The notes under the pieces: model-generated | The model's input: only the letters and a program-made list of their open reading frames with translations | What the model was told of the DNA's origin: nothing | Databases searched by the model: none | Source of the DNA: an uncultured Anaerotruncus sp. | GTDB lineage: Bacteria; Bacillota; Clostridia; Oscillospirales; Ruminococcaceae | Direction of reading: 5' to 3' | Length of the DNA: 5,984 nucleotides | NCBI RefSeq assembly: GCF_902490045.1 | Contig: NZ_CABUCJ010000134.1 | Span: 1 to 5,984, forward strand | Program-made: the position numbers and the translations under genes | Shown here: positions 1-5,841 of the stretch, one piece after another | How positions within the stretch are numbered: position 1 is the stretch's first letter | How the letters are laid out: each line of letters opens with the position of its first letter

Positions 1-15
1 CCCGCCGCGGGCGGG
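1..15. other. Short GC-rich hairpin at window edge
   Basis: Six-base perfect arms (1-6 and 10-15) around a GCG loop. No T-run follows directly. It may be the end of a terminator or intergenic dyad belonging to a gene to the left, but the window edge cuts the context off. Confidence 0.25.
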
Positions 16-37
16 AGGCAAAAGCACCTTGTTTATC

Positions 38-61
38 CCGCGGATGCGGTTCTGTTTTTTT
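38..61 (+). terminator. Weak candidate terminator before the xdh operon
   Basis: A four-base stem (38-41 with 46-49) is followed, after a short gap, by seven T residues at 55-61. The stem is too short to be convincing. If real, it would end transcription entering from the left before xdhA. The T-run may instead be part of an AT-rich promoter region. Confidence 0.2.
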
Positions 62-80
62 CTCGCCGCAATAGTATTAC
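52..80 (+). promoter_or_regulatory. Tentative xdhA promoter
   Basis: The best sigma-70-like pair seen upstream of xdhA is CTGTTT (52-57) and TATTAC (75-80) with a 17-base spacer. Both boxes match the consensus only partly, so this is a low-confidence guess. A weak promoter would suit an operon that needs an activator. If used, the transcript leader would be roughly 75-80 bases and would carry the repeats and dyads at 87-147. Confidence 0.2.
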
Positions 81-93
81 TTATGACTTATGA
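80..93 (+). repeat. Tandem CTTATGA repeat upstream of xdhA
   Basis: Two perfect back-to-back copies of the heptamer CTTATGA (80-86 and 87-93) lie in the AT-rich part of the xdhA upstream region. A tandem heptamer next to a weak promoter could be a regulator site, but chance occurrence in short AT-rich DNA is also plausible. Confidence 0.35.
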
Positions 94-100
94 ATACCCT

Positions 101-115
101 GCCGCGCCGCGCGGC
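101..115 (+). other. Perfect GC hairpin in the xdhA leader
   Basis: GCCGCG (101-106) pairs perfectly with CGCGGC (110-115) around a CCG loop, about 48 bases before the xdhA start. It has no T-run, so it is not a standard terminator. It could be a leader hairpin that stabilises or modulates the mRNA. Confidence 0.35.
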
Positions 116-118
116 TTA

Positions 119-147
119 CGTTATAAATTGACCCTCTAATTTATCCG
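119..147 (+). promoter_or_regulatory. Candidate operator upstream of xdhA (ModE-like half-site)
   Basis: A perfect seven-base inverted repeat, ATAAATT (123-129) and AATTTAT (138-144), is separated by eight bases and flanked by CG on both sides (119-120, 146-147). The left part reads CGTTATAAA, one mismatch from the E. coli ModE half-site form CGTTATATA as I recall it. The spacing is wider than the canonical site, so ModE-type binding here is an inference; another regulator could use the dyad. It lies just before the ribosome site, a place where binding would most likely repress. Confidence 0.35.
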
Positions 148-148
148 C

Positions 149-155
149 AAGGAGG
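149..155 (+). promoter_or_regulatory. Ribosome binding site of xdhA
   Basis: AAGGAGG lies eight bases before the ATG at 164. This is a near-perfect Shine-Dalgarno sequence and fixes the xdhA start. Its strength fits a Firmicute-type translation signal. Confidence 0.9.
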
Positions 156-163
156 CTTGTCTT

Positions 164-2458
164 ATGGGAATCGGGAAGAGCGTCACCCGCGTGGACGCAT
201 ATGAGAAGGTGACCGGCGGGGCCAGGTACACCGACGATCTGCGCCCCGCGAACTGCCTGGTCGCCAAGGTCGTGCGCAGCACGATCGCCAACGGGCTGGT
301 GAAATCCTTCGACCTCTCGGAGGCCGAGAAGGTCCCCGGCGTGGTGAAGATCGTCACCTGCTTCGATTCGCCGCAGATCCAGTACCCCACCCCCGGCCAT
401 CCCTGGTCGGTAGAGCCCGCACACCAGGACGTCGCCGACCGCATGCTGCTCAACCGGCGGGTGCGCATCTACGGCGACGACATCGCCGCAGTCGTCGCGG
501 AGGACGAGGTGGCTGCTTCCCGCGCCGCGCGGCTCGTCCGCGTGGAATACGAGGAGTACCCGGCCATCACCACCGTCGGGCAGGCGCTCGCGCCCGGCGC
601 GGGGGCCATTCACGAGGAGCACCCCGACAACCTGCTGGCGCACAGCCATTTCACGATCGGCGAGGGGGACTTCGACGAGATCGTGAAGGCGGACCCTTCC
701 CTGCGGGTATTCGAGGGGGAATACGACACCCAGGCGGTCCAGCACTGCCACATCGAGGAGCCCGTCTCCTACGCCTACATGGAGAAGGGACGGATCGTCG
801 TCGTCTCCTCCACCCAGATTCCCCACATCGTCCGCCGCGTCTGCGGGCAGGCGCTCGGCATCCCGTGGGGGAAGATCCGCGTGATCAAGCCCTATATCGG
901 CGGCGGCTTCGGCAATAAGCAGGAGGTCCTCTACGAGCCGCTCAACGCCTTTTTGACGATGCAGGTGGGCGGGCGTCCGGTCAAGATCGAGCTTTCCCGC
1001 GAGGAGACCTTCTCCTGCACCCGCACCCGCCACGCGATCAAATTCAAACTCAAAACCGCCGTGCGTCCCGACGGGCGGCTCGTCGCGCGCAGGTTCGAGG
1101 CGTGGTCCAACCAGGGCGGCTACGCCTCTCACGGCCACGCGATCGTGGCGAACGCCTCCAACGCCTACCGCCATCTCTACCAGGATGAAAAGGTGCTCGA
1201 CGCGGACGCCTATACCGTCTACACCAACCTCTCGTCGGGCGGGGCGATGCGCGGCTACGGCATCCCGCAGGTCGACTTCGCGATGGAGGCCCACATGGAC
1301 GATATCGCGCGGGGGCTGGGGCTCGACCCGATCGCCTTCCGCGAGAAGAACTGCATGCGGCCCGGCTACGTCGACCCAGGCACCGGCATCACCTGCTATT
1401 CGAGCGGGCTGCTCGCCTGCATCGAGAAGGGCAAGGCGCACATCCGCTGGGACGAAAAGCGCGCGGCCTGCCAAAACCAGACCGGTCCCGTCCGGCGCGG
1501 GGTGGGCATGGCGCTCTTCAGCTATAAGACGGGCGTCTACCCGATCTCGCTCGAGACGGCGAGCGCACGGCTGATCCTCAACCAGGACGGCTCGGCGCAG
1601 CTCCAGATGGGCGCGACCGAGATCGGCCAGGGCGCGGACACCGTCTTCACCCAGATGGCCGCCGAGACGACGGGCATCCGTCTGGAGGACATCCACATCG
1701 TCACGGTGCAGGACACCGACGTGGCCCCCTTCGATACGGGCGCCTACGCCTCCCGCCAGACCTATGTGAGCGGCATGGCGGTCAAAAAGACCGCCGAAAA
1801 ATTCAAGGCCCGCATCCTCGACTACGCGGCCTACCTGAAAAAGCGCCCGGCCGACACGATGGACCTGCGGGAGAGCACGGTGGTGGACGCGCACACAGGC
1901 GAAAAGCTCGTCGACCTTGCCGACCTCGCGATGGAGGCGTTCTACAGCCTCGACCGGTCGGTGCATATCACGGCGGAGGAGACCTACCACTGCAAGGACA
2001 ACACCTTCTCGTTCGGCTGCTGCTTCGCGGAGGTGGAGGTCGATATCCCGCTGGGCAAGGTGAAGGTGCTCGACATCATCAACGTCCACGACAGCGGCGT
2101 GCTCATCAACCCGCAGCTCGCCGAGGCGCAGGTGCACGGCGGCATGAGCATGGGGCTCGGCTACGCGCTGGGCGAGCAGCTCCGCTTCGACGACCGCGGC
2201 CGCCCGCTCAACGGCAACCTGCTCGACTACAAGCTGCCCACCGCGATGGACACCCCGGAGCTGAACGTCGGCTTTGTGGAGACGGTCGACCCGAGCGGGC
2301 CCTACGGCAACAAGTCGCTCGGCGAGCCGCCGGCCATCCCGCCGGCCCCCGCCATCCGCAACGCGGTGCTCAACGCGACGGGCGTGGCGGTCGACAGCCT
2401 GCCGCTGAACCCGCAGAAGCTGGTCGAGCAGTTCACCGCGGCCGGGCTTATCCAATAG
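164..2458 (+). CDS. xdhA: Xanthine dehydrogenase, molybdopterin-binding subunit
   Basis: This is the large catalytic subunit of a molybdenum hydroxylase that oxidises purines (hypoxanthine/xanthine) with water as oxygen donor, acting in the cytoplasm with XdhB and XdhC. Its 764 residues compare with about 750 in E. coli XdhA. Residues 1-25 (IGKSVTRVDAYEKVTG) give the usual N-terminus, and residues 15-135 form the small aldehyde oxidase/XDH a/b hammerhead domain. The cofactor domain carries HCHIE (194-198; E198 is the likely substrate-contacting Glu), IGGGFGNKQ (245-253), SCTRTRHA (284-291), AMRGYGIPQ (361-369; R363 likely contacts substrate), GATEIGQGADTVF (483-495) and SLGEPPAIPPAPAIRNAV (718-735), where E721 is the expected catalytic base. 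The start is set by AAGGAGG at 149-155. It is first in an operon, 16 bases ahead of xdhB. The subfamily is secure; exact substrate (xanthine, hypoxanthine or another N-heterocycle) cannot be fixed from sequence. Confidence 0.95.
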   Translation: MGIGKSVTRVDAYEKVTGGARYTDDLRPANCLVAKVVRSTIANGLVKSFDLSEAEKVPGVVKIVTCFDSPQIQYPTPGHPWSVEPAHQDVADRMLLNRRVRIYGDDIAAVVAEDEVAASRAARLVRVEYEEYPAITTVGQALAPGAGAIHEEHPDNLLAHSHFTIGEGDFDEIVKADPSLRVFEGEYDTQAVQHCHIEEPVSYAYMEKGRIVVVSSTQIPHIVRRVCGQALGIPWGKIRVIKPYIGGGFGNKQEVLYEPLNAFLTMQVGGRPVKIELSREETFSCTRTRHAIKFKLKTAVRPDGRLVARRFEAWSNQGGYASHGHAIVANASNAYRHLYQDEKVLDADAYTVYTNLSSGGAMRGYGIPQVDFAMEAHMDDIARGLGLDPIAFREKNCMRPGYVDPGTGITCYSSGLLACIEKGKAHIRWDEKRAACQNQTGPVRRGVGMALFSYKTGVYPISLETASARLILNQDGSAQLQMGATEIGQGADTVFTQMAAETTGIRLEDIHIVTVQDTDVAPFDTGAYASRQTYVSGMAVKKTAEKFKARILDYAAYLKKRPADTMDLRESTVVDAHTGEKLVDLADLAMEAFYSLDRSVHITAEETYHCKDNTFSFGCCFAEVEVDIPLGKVKVLDIINVHDSGVLINPQLAEAQVHGGMSMGLGYALGEQLRFDDRGRPLNGNLLDYKLPTAMDTPELNVGFVETVDPSGPYGNKSLGEPPAIPPAPAIRNAVLNATGVAVDSLPLNPQKLVEQFTAAGLIQ

Positions 2459-2474
2459 AGGGGAGGACGAAGGG

Positions 2475-3362
2475 ATGTACGATATCGAGAGAATCCACCT
2501 TGCAAAGAGCGTTCCCGACGCGATCGCGGCGCTCACGGCGGACCCGTCCGCCGTCGTCATCTGCGGCGGCAGCGACGTGCTCGTCAAAATCCGCGAGGGC
2601 AAGCTCGCGGGCTGCTCGCTTGTGAGCATCCACGGCGTTCGGGAGCTGGAGGGCGTTTCGATCGAGCCGGACGGCACGATCGTCATCGGCCCGGCGACCA
2701 CCTTCTCCCACGTCACGGGCGACCCGCTGATCGAAGAGCACCTGCCCGCGCTCGGCGGCGCGGTCGACCAGGCGGGCGGCCCGCAGCTGCGGAACGTCGG
2801 CACGATCGGCGGAAACGTCTGCAACGGCGTGACGAGCGCGGACAGCGCATCGACGCTGCTGACGCTGAACGCCCTGCTCGAGCTGACCGGCCCAGACGGT
2901 GTGCGCCGGGTGAGGCTGGAGGACTTCTACCGCGGTCCCGGGAAGGTCGACCTCGCGCACGGCGAGCTGCTGACCGCCATCCGGATCGCGAAGGAGGACT
3001 ACGAGGGCTTCGGCGGCCACTATATCAAATACGCGCAGCGCAACGCGATGGACATCGCGACGCTCGGCTGCGCGGTCCATGTGAAGCTCACGGAGGACAA
3101 AGCCGCCGTGGAGGAGCTGCGGCTGGCGTTCGGCGTCGCGGCGCCCACCCCCATCCGCTGCCACGGGGCGGAGGAGACGGCGCGCGGACAGAAAATCGGG
3201 CCGGGCCTCTTCCGGACGGTGGCGGAGACGGCCGCCGGGGAGGTCAATCCCCGCACGAGCTGGCGCGCCTCGAAGGAGTTCCGCCTCCAGCTTGTGCGCG
3301 AACTCAGCCGGCGCGCCCTGAAACAGGCGATCATTCATGCGGGAGGTGCGGTGGAATGCTGA
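2475..3362 (+). CDS. xdhB: Xanthine dehydrogenase, FAD-binding subunit
   Basis: This is the medium, flavoprotein subunit that passes electrons from the iron-sulfur centres to NAD+ or another acceptor. Its 295 residues match the family (E. coli XdhB is about 292). The FAD-binding PCMH-type domain covers about residues 1-175, with the flavin loops ICGGSDVLVKIREGK (29-43) and RNVGTIGGNVCNGVTSAD (106-123). The CO dehydrogenase flavoprotein C-terminal domain covers about 180-290 and includes YIKYAQRNAMDIATLG (183-198). GGGGAGG at 2460-2466, eight bases before the ATG, supports the start. Its last seven bases overlap xdhC, and the xdhC ribosome site lies inside its 3' end, which points to translational coupling. 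Nothing is missing or broken. The electron acceptor itself is not evident from the sequence. Confidence 0.94.
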   Translation: MYDIERIHLAKSVPDAIAALTADPSAVVICGGSDVLVKIREGKLAGCSLVSIHGVRELEGVSIEPDGTIVIGPATTFSHVTGDPLIEEHLPALGGAVDQAGGPQLRNVGTIGGNVCNGVTSADSASTLLTLNALLELTGPDGVRRVRLEDFYRGPGKVDLAHGELLTAIRIAKEDYEGFGGHYIKYAQRNAMDIATLGCAVHVKLTEDKAAVEELRLAFGVAAPTPIRCHGAEETARGQKIGPGLFRTVAETAAGEVNPRTSWRASKEFRLQLVRELSRRALKQAIIHAGGAVEC

Positions 3363-3853
3363 AACTGATTCAGATGACGGTCAACGACAAGCCGGTCGAA
3401 CTGGCGGTCGACGAGCGGGAGAGCCTGCTCGACACGCTGCGGAACCGGCTGGGGCTCACGAGCGTCAAACGCGGCTGCGAGGTCGGCGAGTGCGGCGCCT
3501 GCACCGTGCTGGTGGACGGCGAGGCGATCGACAGCTGCATCTACCTGACCGTGTGGGCGGAGGGCAGGCGCATCCTCACCGTCGAGGGCCTGCGCGGCCC
3601 GAACGGGGAGCTGTCCCCCATCCAGCAGGCGTTCATCGAGGAGGCGGCGGTCCAGTGCGGCTTCTGCACGCCGGGGCTCATCATGACGGCGGTGGAAATC
3701 GTCGGCACCGGCAAAAAGTACAGCCGCGAGGAGCTGCGCAAGCTCATCTCCGGCCATCTCTGCCGCTGCACCGGCTACCAGAACATCCTCAACGCGATGG
3801 AGCGGATCGTCGACGAGACCTACAGGGTCGTCGGGGAATCGTCCTCCGTTTAA
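3356..3853 (+). CDS. xdhC: Xanthine dehydrogenase, 2x[2Fe-2S] subunit
   Basis: This is the small subunit carrying two [2Fe-2S] clusters that relay electrons from Moco to FAD. It has 165 residues (about 159 in E. coli XdhC). The N-terminal plant-ferredoxin-like fold (about 1-78) has cluster cysteines C41, C46, C49 and C61 in RGCEVGECGACTV and onward. The C-terminal helical [2Fe-2S] domain (about 85-155) has C101 and C104 (QCGFCTPG) and C136 and C138 (CRCTGY). All eight ligands are present. GGGAGG at 3341-3346 precedes the ATG by nine bases, inside the end of xdhB. The name follows E. coli usage; in some other bacteria xdhC denotes an unrelated cofactor-insertion chaperone. A strong hairpin follows the stop, so this gene probably ends the operon. 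Confidence 0.95.
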   Translation: MLKLIQMTVNDKPVELAVDERESLLDTLRNRLGLTSVKRGCEVGECGACTVLVDGEAIDSCIYLTVWAEGRRILTVEGLRGPNGELSPIQQAFIEEAAVQCGFCTPGLIMTAVEIVGTGKKYSREELRKLISGHLCRCTGYQNILNAMERIVDETYRVVGESSSV

Positions 3854-3862
3854 ATTTCCGGA

Positions 3863-3893
3863 CGGCCCCGCCGCAGGCTCGGCGGGGCCGCCT
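3863..3893 (+). terminator. Terminator of the xdhABC operon
   Basis: A perfect 11-base stem, CGGCCCCGCCG (3863-3873) with CGGCGGGGCCG (3880-3890), encloses the loop CAGGCT. It starts ten bases after the xdhC stop. The trailing T-run is short (CCTTT), so it is not a textbook intrinsic terminator, but the stem is very stable and a fresh promoter starts about 17 bases later, which supports a transcript boundary here. Confidence 0.75.
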
Positions 3894-3909
3894 TTGGCAA
3901 TCCTCCACA

Positions 3910-3937
3910 TTGACTTTTATGGAATTTGTGGTAATAT
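3910..3937 (+). promoter_or_regulatory. Sigma-70-type promoter of the regulator/Moco operon
   Basis: TTGACT (3910-3915) and TAATAT (3932-3937) are separated by 16 bases. TG at 3929-3930 placed one base before the -10 box makes it an extended -10 promoter, common in Firmicutes. The AT-rich island contrasts with the GC-rich surroundings. Transcription should start near 3944, giving a leader of about 43 bases that contains the palindrome at 3946-3969. Confidence 0.75.
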
Positions 3938-3942
3938 GGTGG

Positions 3943-3969
3943 AAACGATATATTTTCGTTTACATAACG
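3943..3969 (+). promoter_or_regulatory. ModE-like operator at the transcription start
   Basis: CGATATATT (3946-3954), six bases, then TACATAACG (3961-3969) fits the pattern CG-N-TATATA-N6-TATATA-N-CG recalled for E. coli ModE sites, with one mismatch in each TATATA block and exactly the same 24-base length. An overlapping perfect dyad, AAACGA (3943-3948) and TCGTTT (3956-3961), is an alternative reading. The site covers the predicted start of transcription and lies just upstream of a ModE-type regulator gene, so negative autoregulation is the natural inference. Confidence 0.55.
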
Positions 3970-3972
3970 GTC

Positions 3973-3980
3973 AGGGGGGA
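3973..3980 (+). promoter_or_regulatory. Ribosome binding site of the ModE-like regulator
   Basis: AGGGGGGA sits six bases before the ATG at 3987. It selects this start over an in-frame TTG at 3894, which lies beside the upstream terminator and ahead of the promoter and cannot be on the same transcript. Confidence 0.75.
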
Positions 3981-3986
3981 CGCGCG

Positions 3987-4352
3987 ATGCTGCCTGAGGG
4001 GATGTCCTTTTCGCTGCGGGTGAGCCTGCGGCGGTCGGAAAAGTTTTTTGGACCGGGTGTGGCGTCCCTGCTGCGGCTGGTCGAGCGGACCGGGTCGCTG
4101 CAGACGGCGGCCGCCGAGATGGAGATGAGCTACAGCAAGGCGTGGAAGATCATCCGCAAGGCGGAGGGGGAGCTGGGCTTTCCGCTGATGGAGCGCCGCG
4201 TCGGCGGCGCGGGAGGCGGCTCCTCGAGCGTGACCGCGGAGGGGAAGCGGTTCCTCGGGCGGTATGAGCGGTTCCGCCGGGAGGTGCAGGACGCGGCCCA
4301 GCGGCTGTTTACAGAATGTTTTGAAGGCGGGGAAGCAGATGAAACGGATTAA
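3987..4352 (+). CDS. ModE N-terminal-type winged-helix regulator
   Basis: A 121-residue DNA-binding protein that resembles only the N-terminal half of E. coli ModE, the molybdate-responsive regulator. The winged helix-turn-helix spans about 18-95: SLQTAAAEMEMSYSKAWKII (37-56) forms the HTH, and the wing region LGFPLMERRVGGAGGGSSS (63-81) has the glycine-rich loop typical of ModE, followed by VTAEGKRFLGRYERFR (82-97). The last about 25 residues look helical and may dimerise. The C-terminal molybdate-binding (Mop/TOBE) repeats of full ModE are absent, so it either responds to something else or needs a partner. The ATG at 3987 has a good ribosome site; the promoter and a ModE-like palindrome lie just upstream. 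Its 3' end overlaps the next gene by 14 bases. Likely role: control of molybdenum-cofactor and perhaps xdh genes (inference from context). Confidence 0.88.
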   Translation: MLPEGMSFSLRVSLRRSEKFFGPGVASLLRLVERTGSLQTAAAEMEMSYSKAWKIIRKAEGELGFPLMERRVGGAGGGSSSVTAEGKRFLGRYERFRREVQDAAQRLFTECFEGGEADETD

Positions 4353-5364
4353 GACGGAGGACGCGGTCGGGCAGGTGCTCTGCCACGACATGACGCAGAT
4401 TATTCCCGGGGTGACCAAGGACGCGCGTTTCCGCAAGGGGCATGTCGTGACCGCGGAGGACATCCCGGTGCTGCTCTCGATGGGCAAGGACTACCTCTAC
4501 ATCTGGGAAAAGCAGGAGGGCATGCTCCACGAAAACGAGGGGGCGCGCATCCTTTGCGACCTTTGCAAGAACGAGCACATGTCCGAAAGCCCGGTCAAGG
4601 AGGGCAAGATTGAGCTTTCCGCAACCTGCGACGGGCTCTTCTCCATCGACGTGGAGCGGCTCGACGCGATCAATTCCCTCGGCGAGATCATGATCGCGGC
4701 GCGCAGCAACCACCTGCCGGTGAAGGCGGGCGACAAGCTGGCGGGCACGCGGGTCATCCCGCTGGTGATTTCCGAGGAAAAGATGAACGAGGCCAAGCGG
4801 ATCGCGGGCGGACGTCCGCTGCTTTCCGTGTTGCCCTACAAAAAGAAGAAATGCGGCATCGTCACGACCGGAAACGAGGTCTTTTACGGCCGCATCAAGG
4901 ACGCCTTTTCGCCCGTCGTCGCAGCCAAGCTCGAGGAGTACGGCGGCGAGGTGATGGGGGTCACCCTCTGCGGCGACGACCCGGCGGGGATCACCTCCGC
5001 GATTGAAAAATTCCTCGCGGACGGCGCGGACCTCGTCGTCTGCACGGGCGGCATGAGCGTCGACCCCGACGACCGTACCCCCGCCGCCATCAAGGCGACG
5101 GGCGCAAAGATCGTCAGCTACGGCGCGCCGGTGCTGCCGGGCGCGATGTTCCTGCTCTCCTACTTGGACGGCAAGCCGGTCATGGGCCTGCCCGGCTGCG
5201 TCATGTACGCGCGGCGGACGATCTTCGACCTCGTGCTGCCCCGCGTTATGGCGGACGACCCCGTCACCGCGAAGGACCTCGCGCGGCTGGGGAACGGCGG
5301 GCTCTGCCTGAACTGCGAAACCTGCCACTACCCCAACTGCGGCTTTGGAAAGGGCGGCGTGTGA
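4339..5364 (+). CDS. MoeA/MogA-like molybdopterin-binding protein with C-terminal Cys cluster
   Basis: A 341-residue protein of the molybdopterin-binding (MoCF_biopterin) superfamily, probably handling molybdopterin or Moco for the xanthine dehydrogenase. Residues 1-60 include RKGHVVTAEDIPVLL (32-46). The molybdopterin-binding domain covers about 170-305: CGIVTTGNEVFYGRI (172-186), GDDPAGI (212-218), VVCTGGMSVDPDDRTPAAI (233-251), APVLPGAMF (263-271) and GKPVMGLPGCVMYARRTIFD (278-297). It is shorter than typical MoeA (about 400) and lacks a clear MoeA domain layout, so I do not call it moeA. The end carries C323, C326, C329 and C334 (C-x2-C-x2-C-x4-C), a possible metal or Fe-S site; C73 and C76 form another CxxC. 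The ATG at 4339 is preferred because GGGGAAG lies just upstream and it gives the family N-terminus. It overlaps the regulator by 14 bases and moaC by one. Exact biochemical activity is uncertain. Confidence 0.85.
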   Translation: MKRIKTEDAVGQVLCHDMTQIIPGVTKDARFRKGHVVTAEDIPVLLSMGKDYLYIWEKQEGMLHENEGARILCDLCKNEHMSESPVKEGKIELSATCDGLFSIDVERLDAINSLGEIMIAARSNHLPVKAGDKLAGTRVIPLVISEEKMNEAKRIAGGRPLLSVLPYKKKKCGIVTTGNEVFYGRIKDAFSPVVAAKLEEYGGEVMGVTLCGDDPAGITSAIEKFLADGADLVVCTGGMSVDPDDRTPAAIKATGAKIVSYGAPVLPGAMFLLSYLDGKPVMGLPGCVMYARRTIFDLVLPRVMADDPVTAKDLARLGNGGLCLNCETCHYPNCGFGKGGV

Positions 5365-5837
5365 TGGGCGGGCTTACCCACATCGACCAAAACGGAAACG
5401 CCGTTATGGTGGACGTCGGCGCCAAGGCGGAGACGCTGCGCATCGCGACCGCCAAGGGGCGCGTCCGCATGAGCGCGGAGACCTTTGAGACGATCCGCAC
5501 GGGAGCGGCGAAGAAGGGGGACGTGCTCGGCGTGGCACGGGTGGCGGGCATCATGGCCGCCAAACGCACCTCCGAACTGATACCGCTTTGCCACCCGCTG
5601 ATGCTCACCAAATGCACGGTGGATTTCGAGCTCCTGCCCGACACGCTCGAGGTGGAGGCCGCCTGCACCGTCCAGCTCACCGGGCGCACCGGCGTCGAGA
5701 TGGAGGCGCTCACCGGCGTGTCGGTCGCACTGCTCACGATCTACGATATGTGCAAGGCGATCGACCGGGGCATGGTTCTCTGCGACATCCGCCTGGTCCA
5801 TAAAGAGGGCGGAAAGTCCGGGGTGTTCGACAGGTGA
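5364..5837 (+). CDS. moaC: Cyclic pyranopterin monophosphate synthase (MoaC)
   Basis: MoaC converts the MoaA product (3',8-cyclo-7,8-dihydro-GTP) to cyclic pyranopterin monophosphate, the first stable intermediate of molybdenum cofactor synthesis, in the cytoplasm. Its 157 residues cover the whole family (E. coli about 161). Key motifs are LTHID (4-8), MVDV (15-18), KGDVLGVARVAGIMAAKRTS (51-70), LIPLCHPLM (72-80), VEMEALTGVSVALLTIYDMC (111-130) and KEGGKSG (147-153). K51, H77, E112, E114, D128 and K131, the residues described as active-site or conserved in E. coli MoaC, fall at identical numbers here. The start is ATG 5364 in a TGATG stop-start overlap with the upstream gene; a GTG one codon earlier is possible. 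GGAAAGGGCGG at 5347-5357 can serve as ribosome site. The partner moaA is not in the window. Confidence 0.97.
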   Translation: MGGLTHIDQNGNAVMVDVGAKAETLRIATAKGRVRMSAETFETIRTGAAKKGDVLGVARVAGIMAAKRTSELIPLCHPLMLTKCTVDFELLPDTLEVEAACTVQLTGRTGVEMEALTGVSVALLTIYDMCKAIDRGMVLCDIRLVHKEGGKSGVFDR

Positions 5838-5841
5838 TTTG

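Noticed and set aside
116..2824. A 902-codon open frame on the minus strand opposite xdhA and the start of xdhB
   Set aside because: The translation is low-complexity, rich in R, H, V, D and A, matches no known fold, and mirrors the codon pattern of the GC-rich sense genes. The + strand carries full, motif-complete xdhA and xdhB.
2448..3338. A 296-codon minus-strand open frame opposite xdhB
   Set aside because: It is a GC-driven shadow of xdhB with no recognisable domain and no separate ribosome site or promoter.
3894..3986. N-terminal extension of the ModE-like regulator from a TTG at 3894
   Set aside because: It lies upstream of the promoter -10 box and of the predicted transcription start, and the ATG at 3987 has a good ribosome site and matches the ModE N-terminus.
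3337..4023. A 228-codon + strand frame overlapping xdhC, the terminator and the promoter
   Set aside because: Arg/Gly-rich out-of-frame translation crossing a terminator and a promoter; xdhC in the other frame has all eight Fe-S cysteines.
4264..4338. N-terminal extension of the MoeA-like protein
   Set aside because: The extra 25 residues are out-of-frame translation of the regulator gene; the ATG at 4339 gives the expected family start.
4309..5328. A 339-codon minus-strand open frame opposite the MoeA-like gene
   Set aside because: Same shadow pattern, with composition dominated by V, A, R, H and D; the + strand protein has clear molybdopterin-binding motifs.
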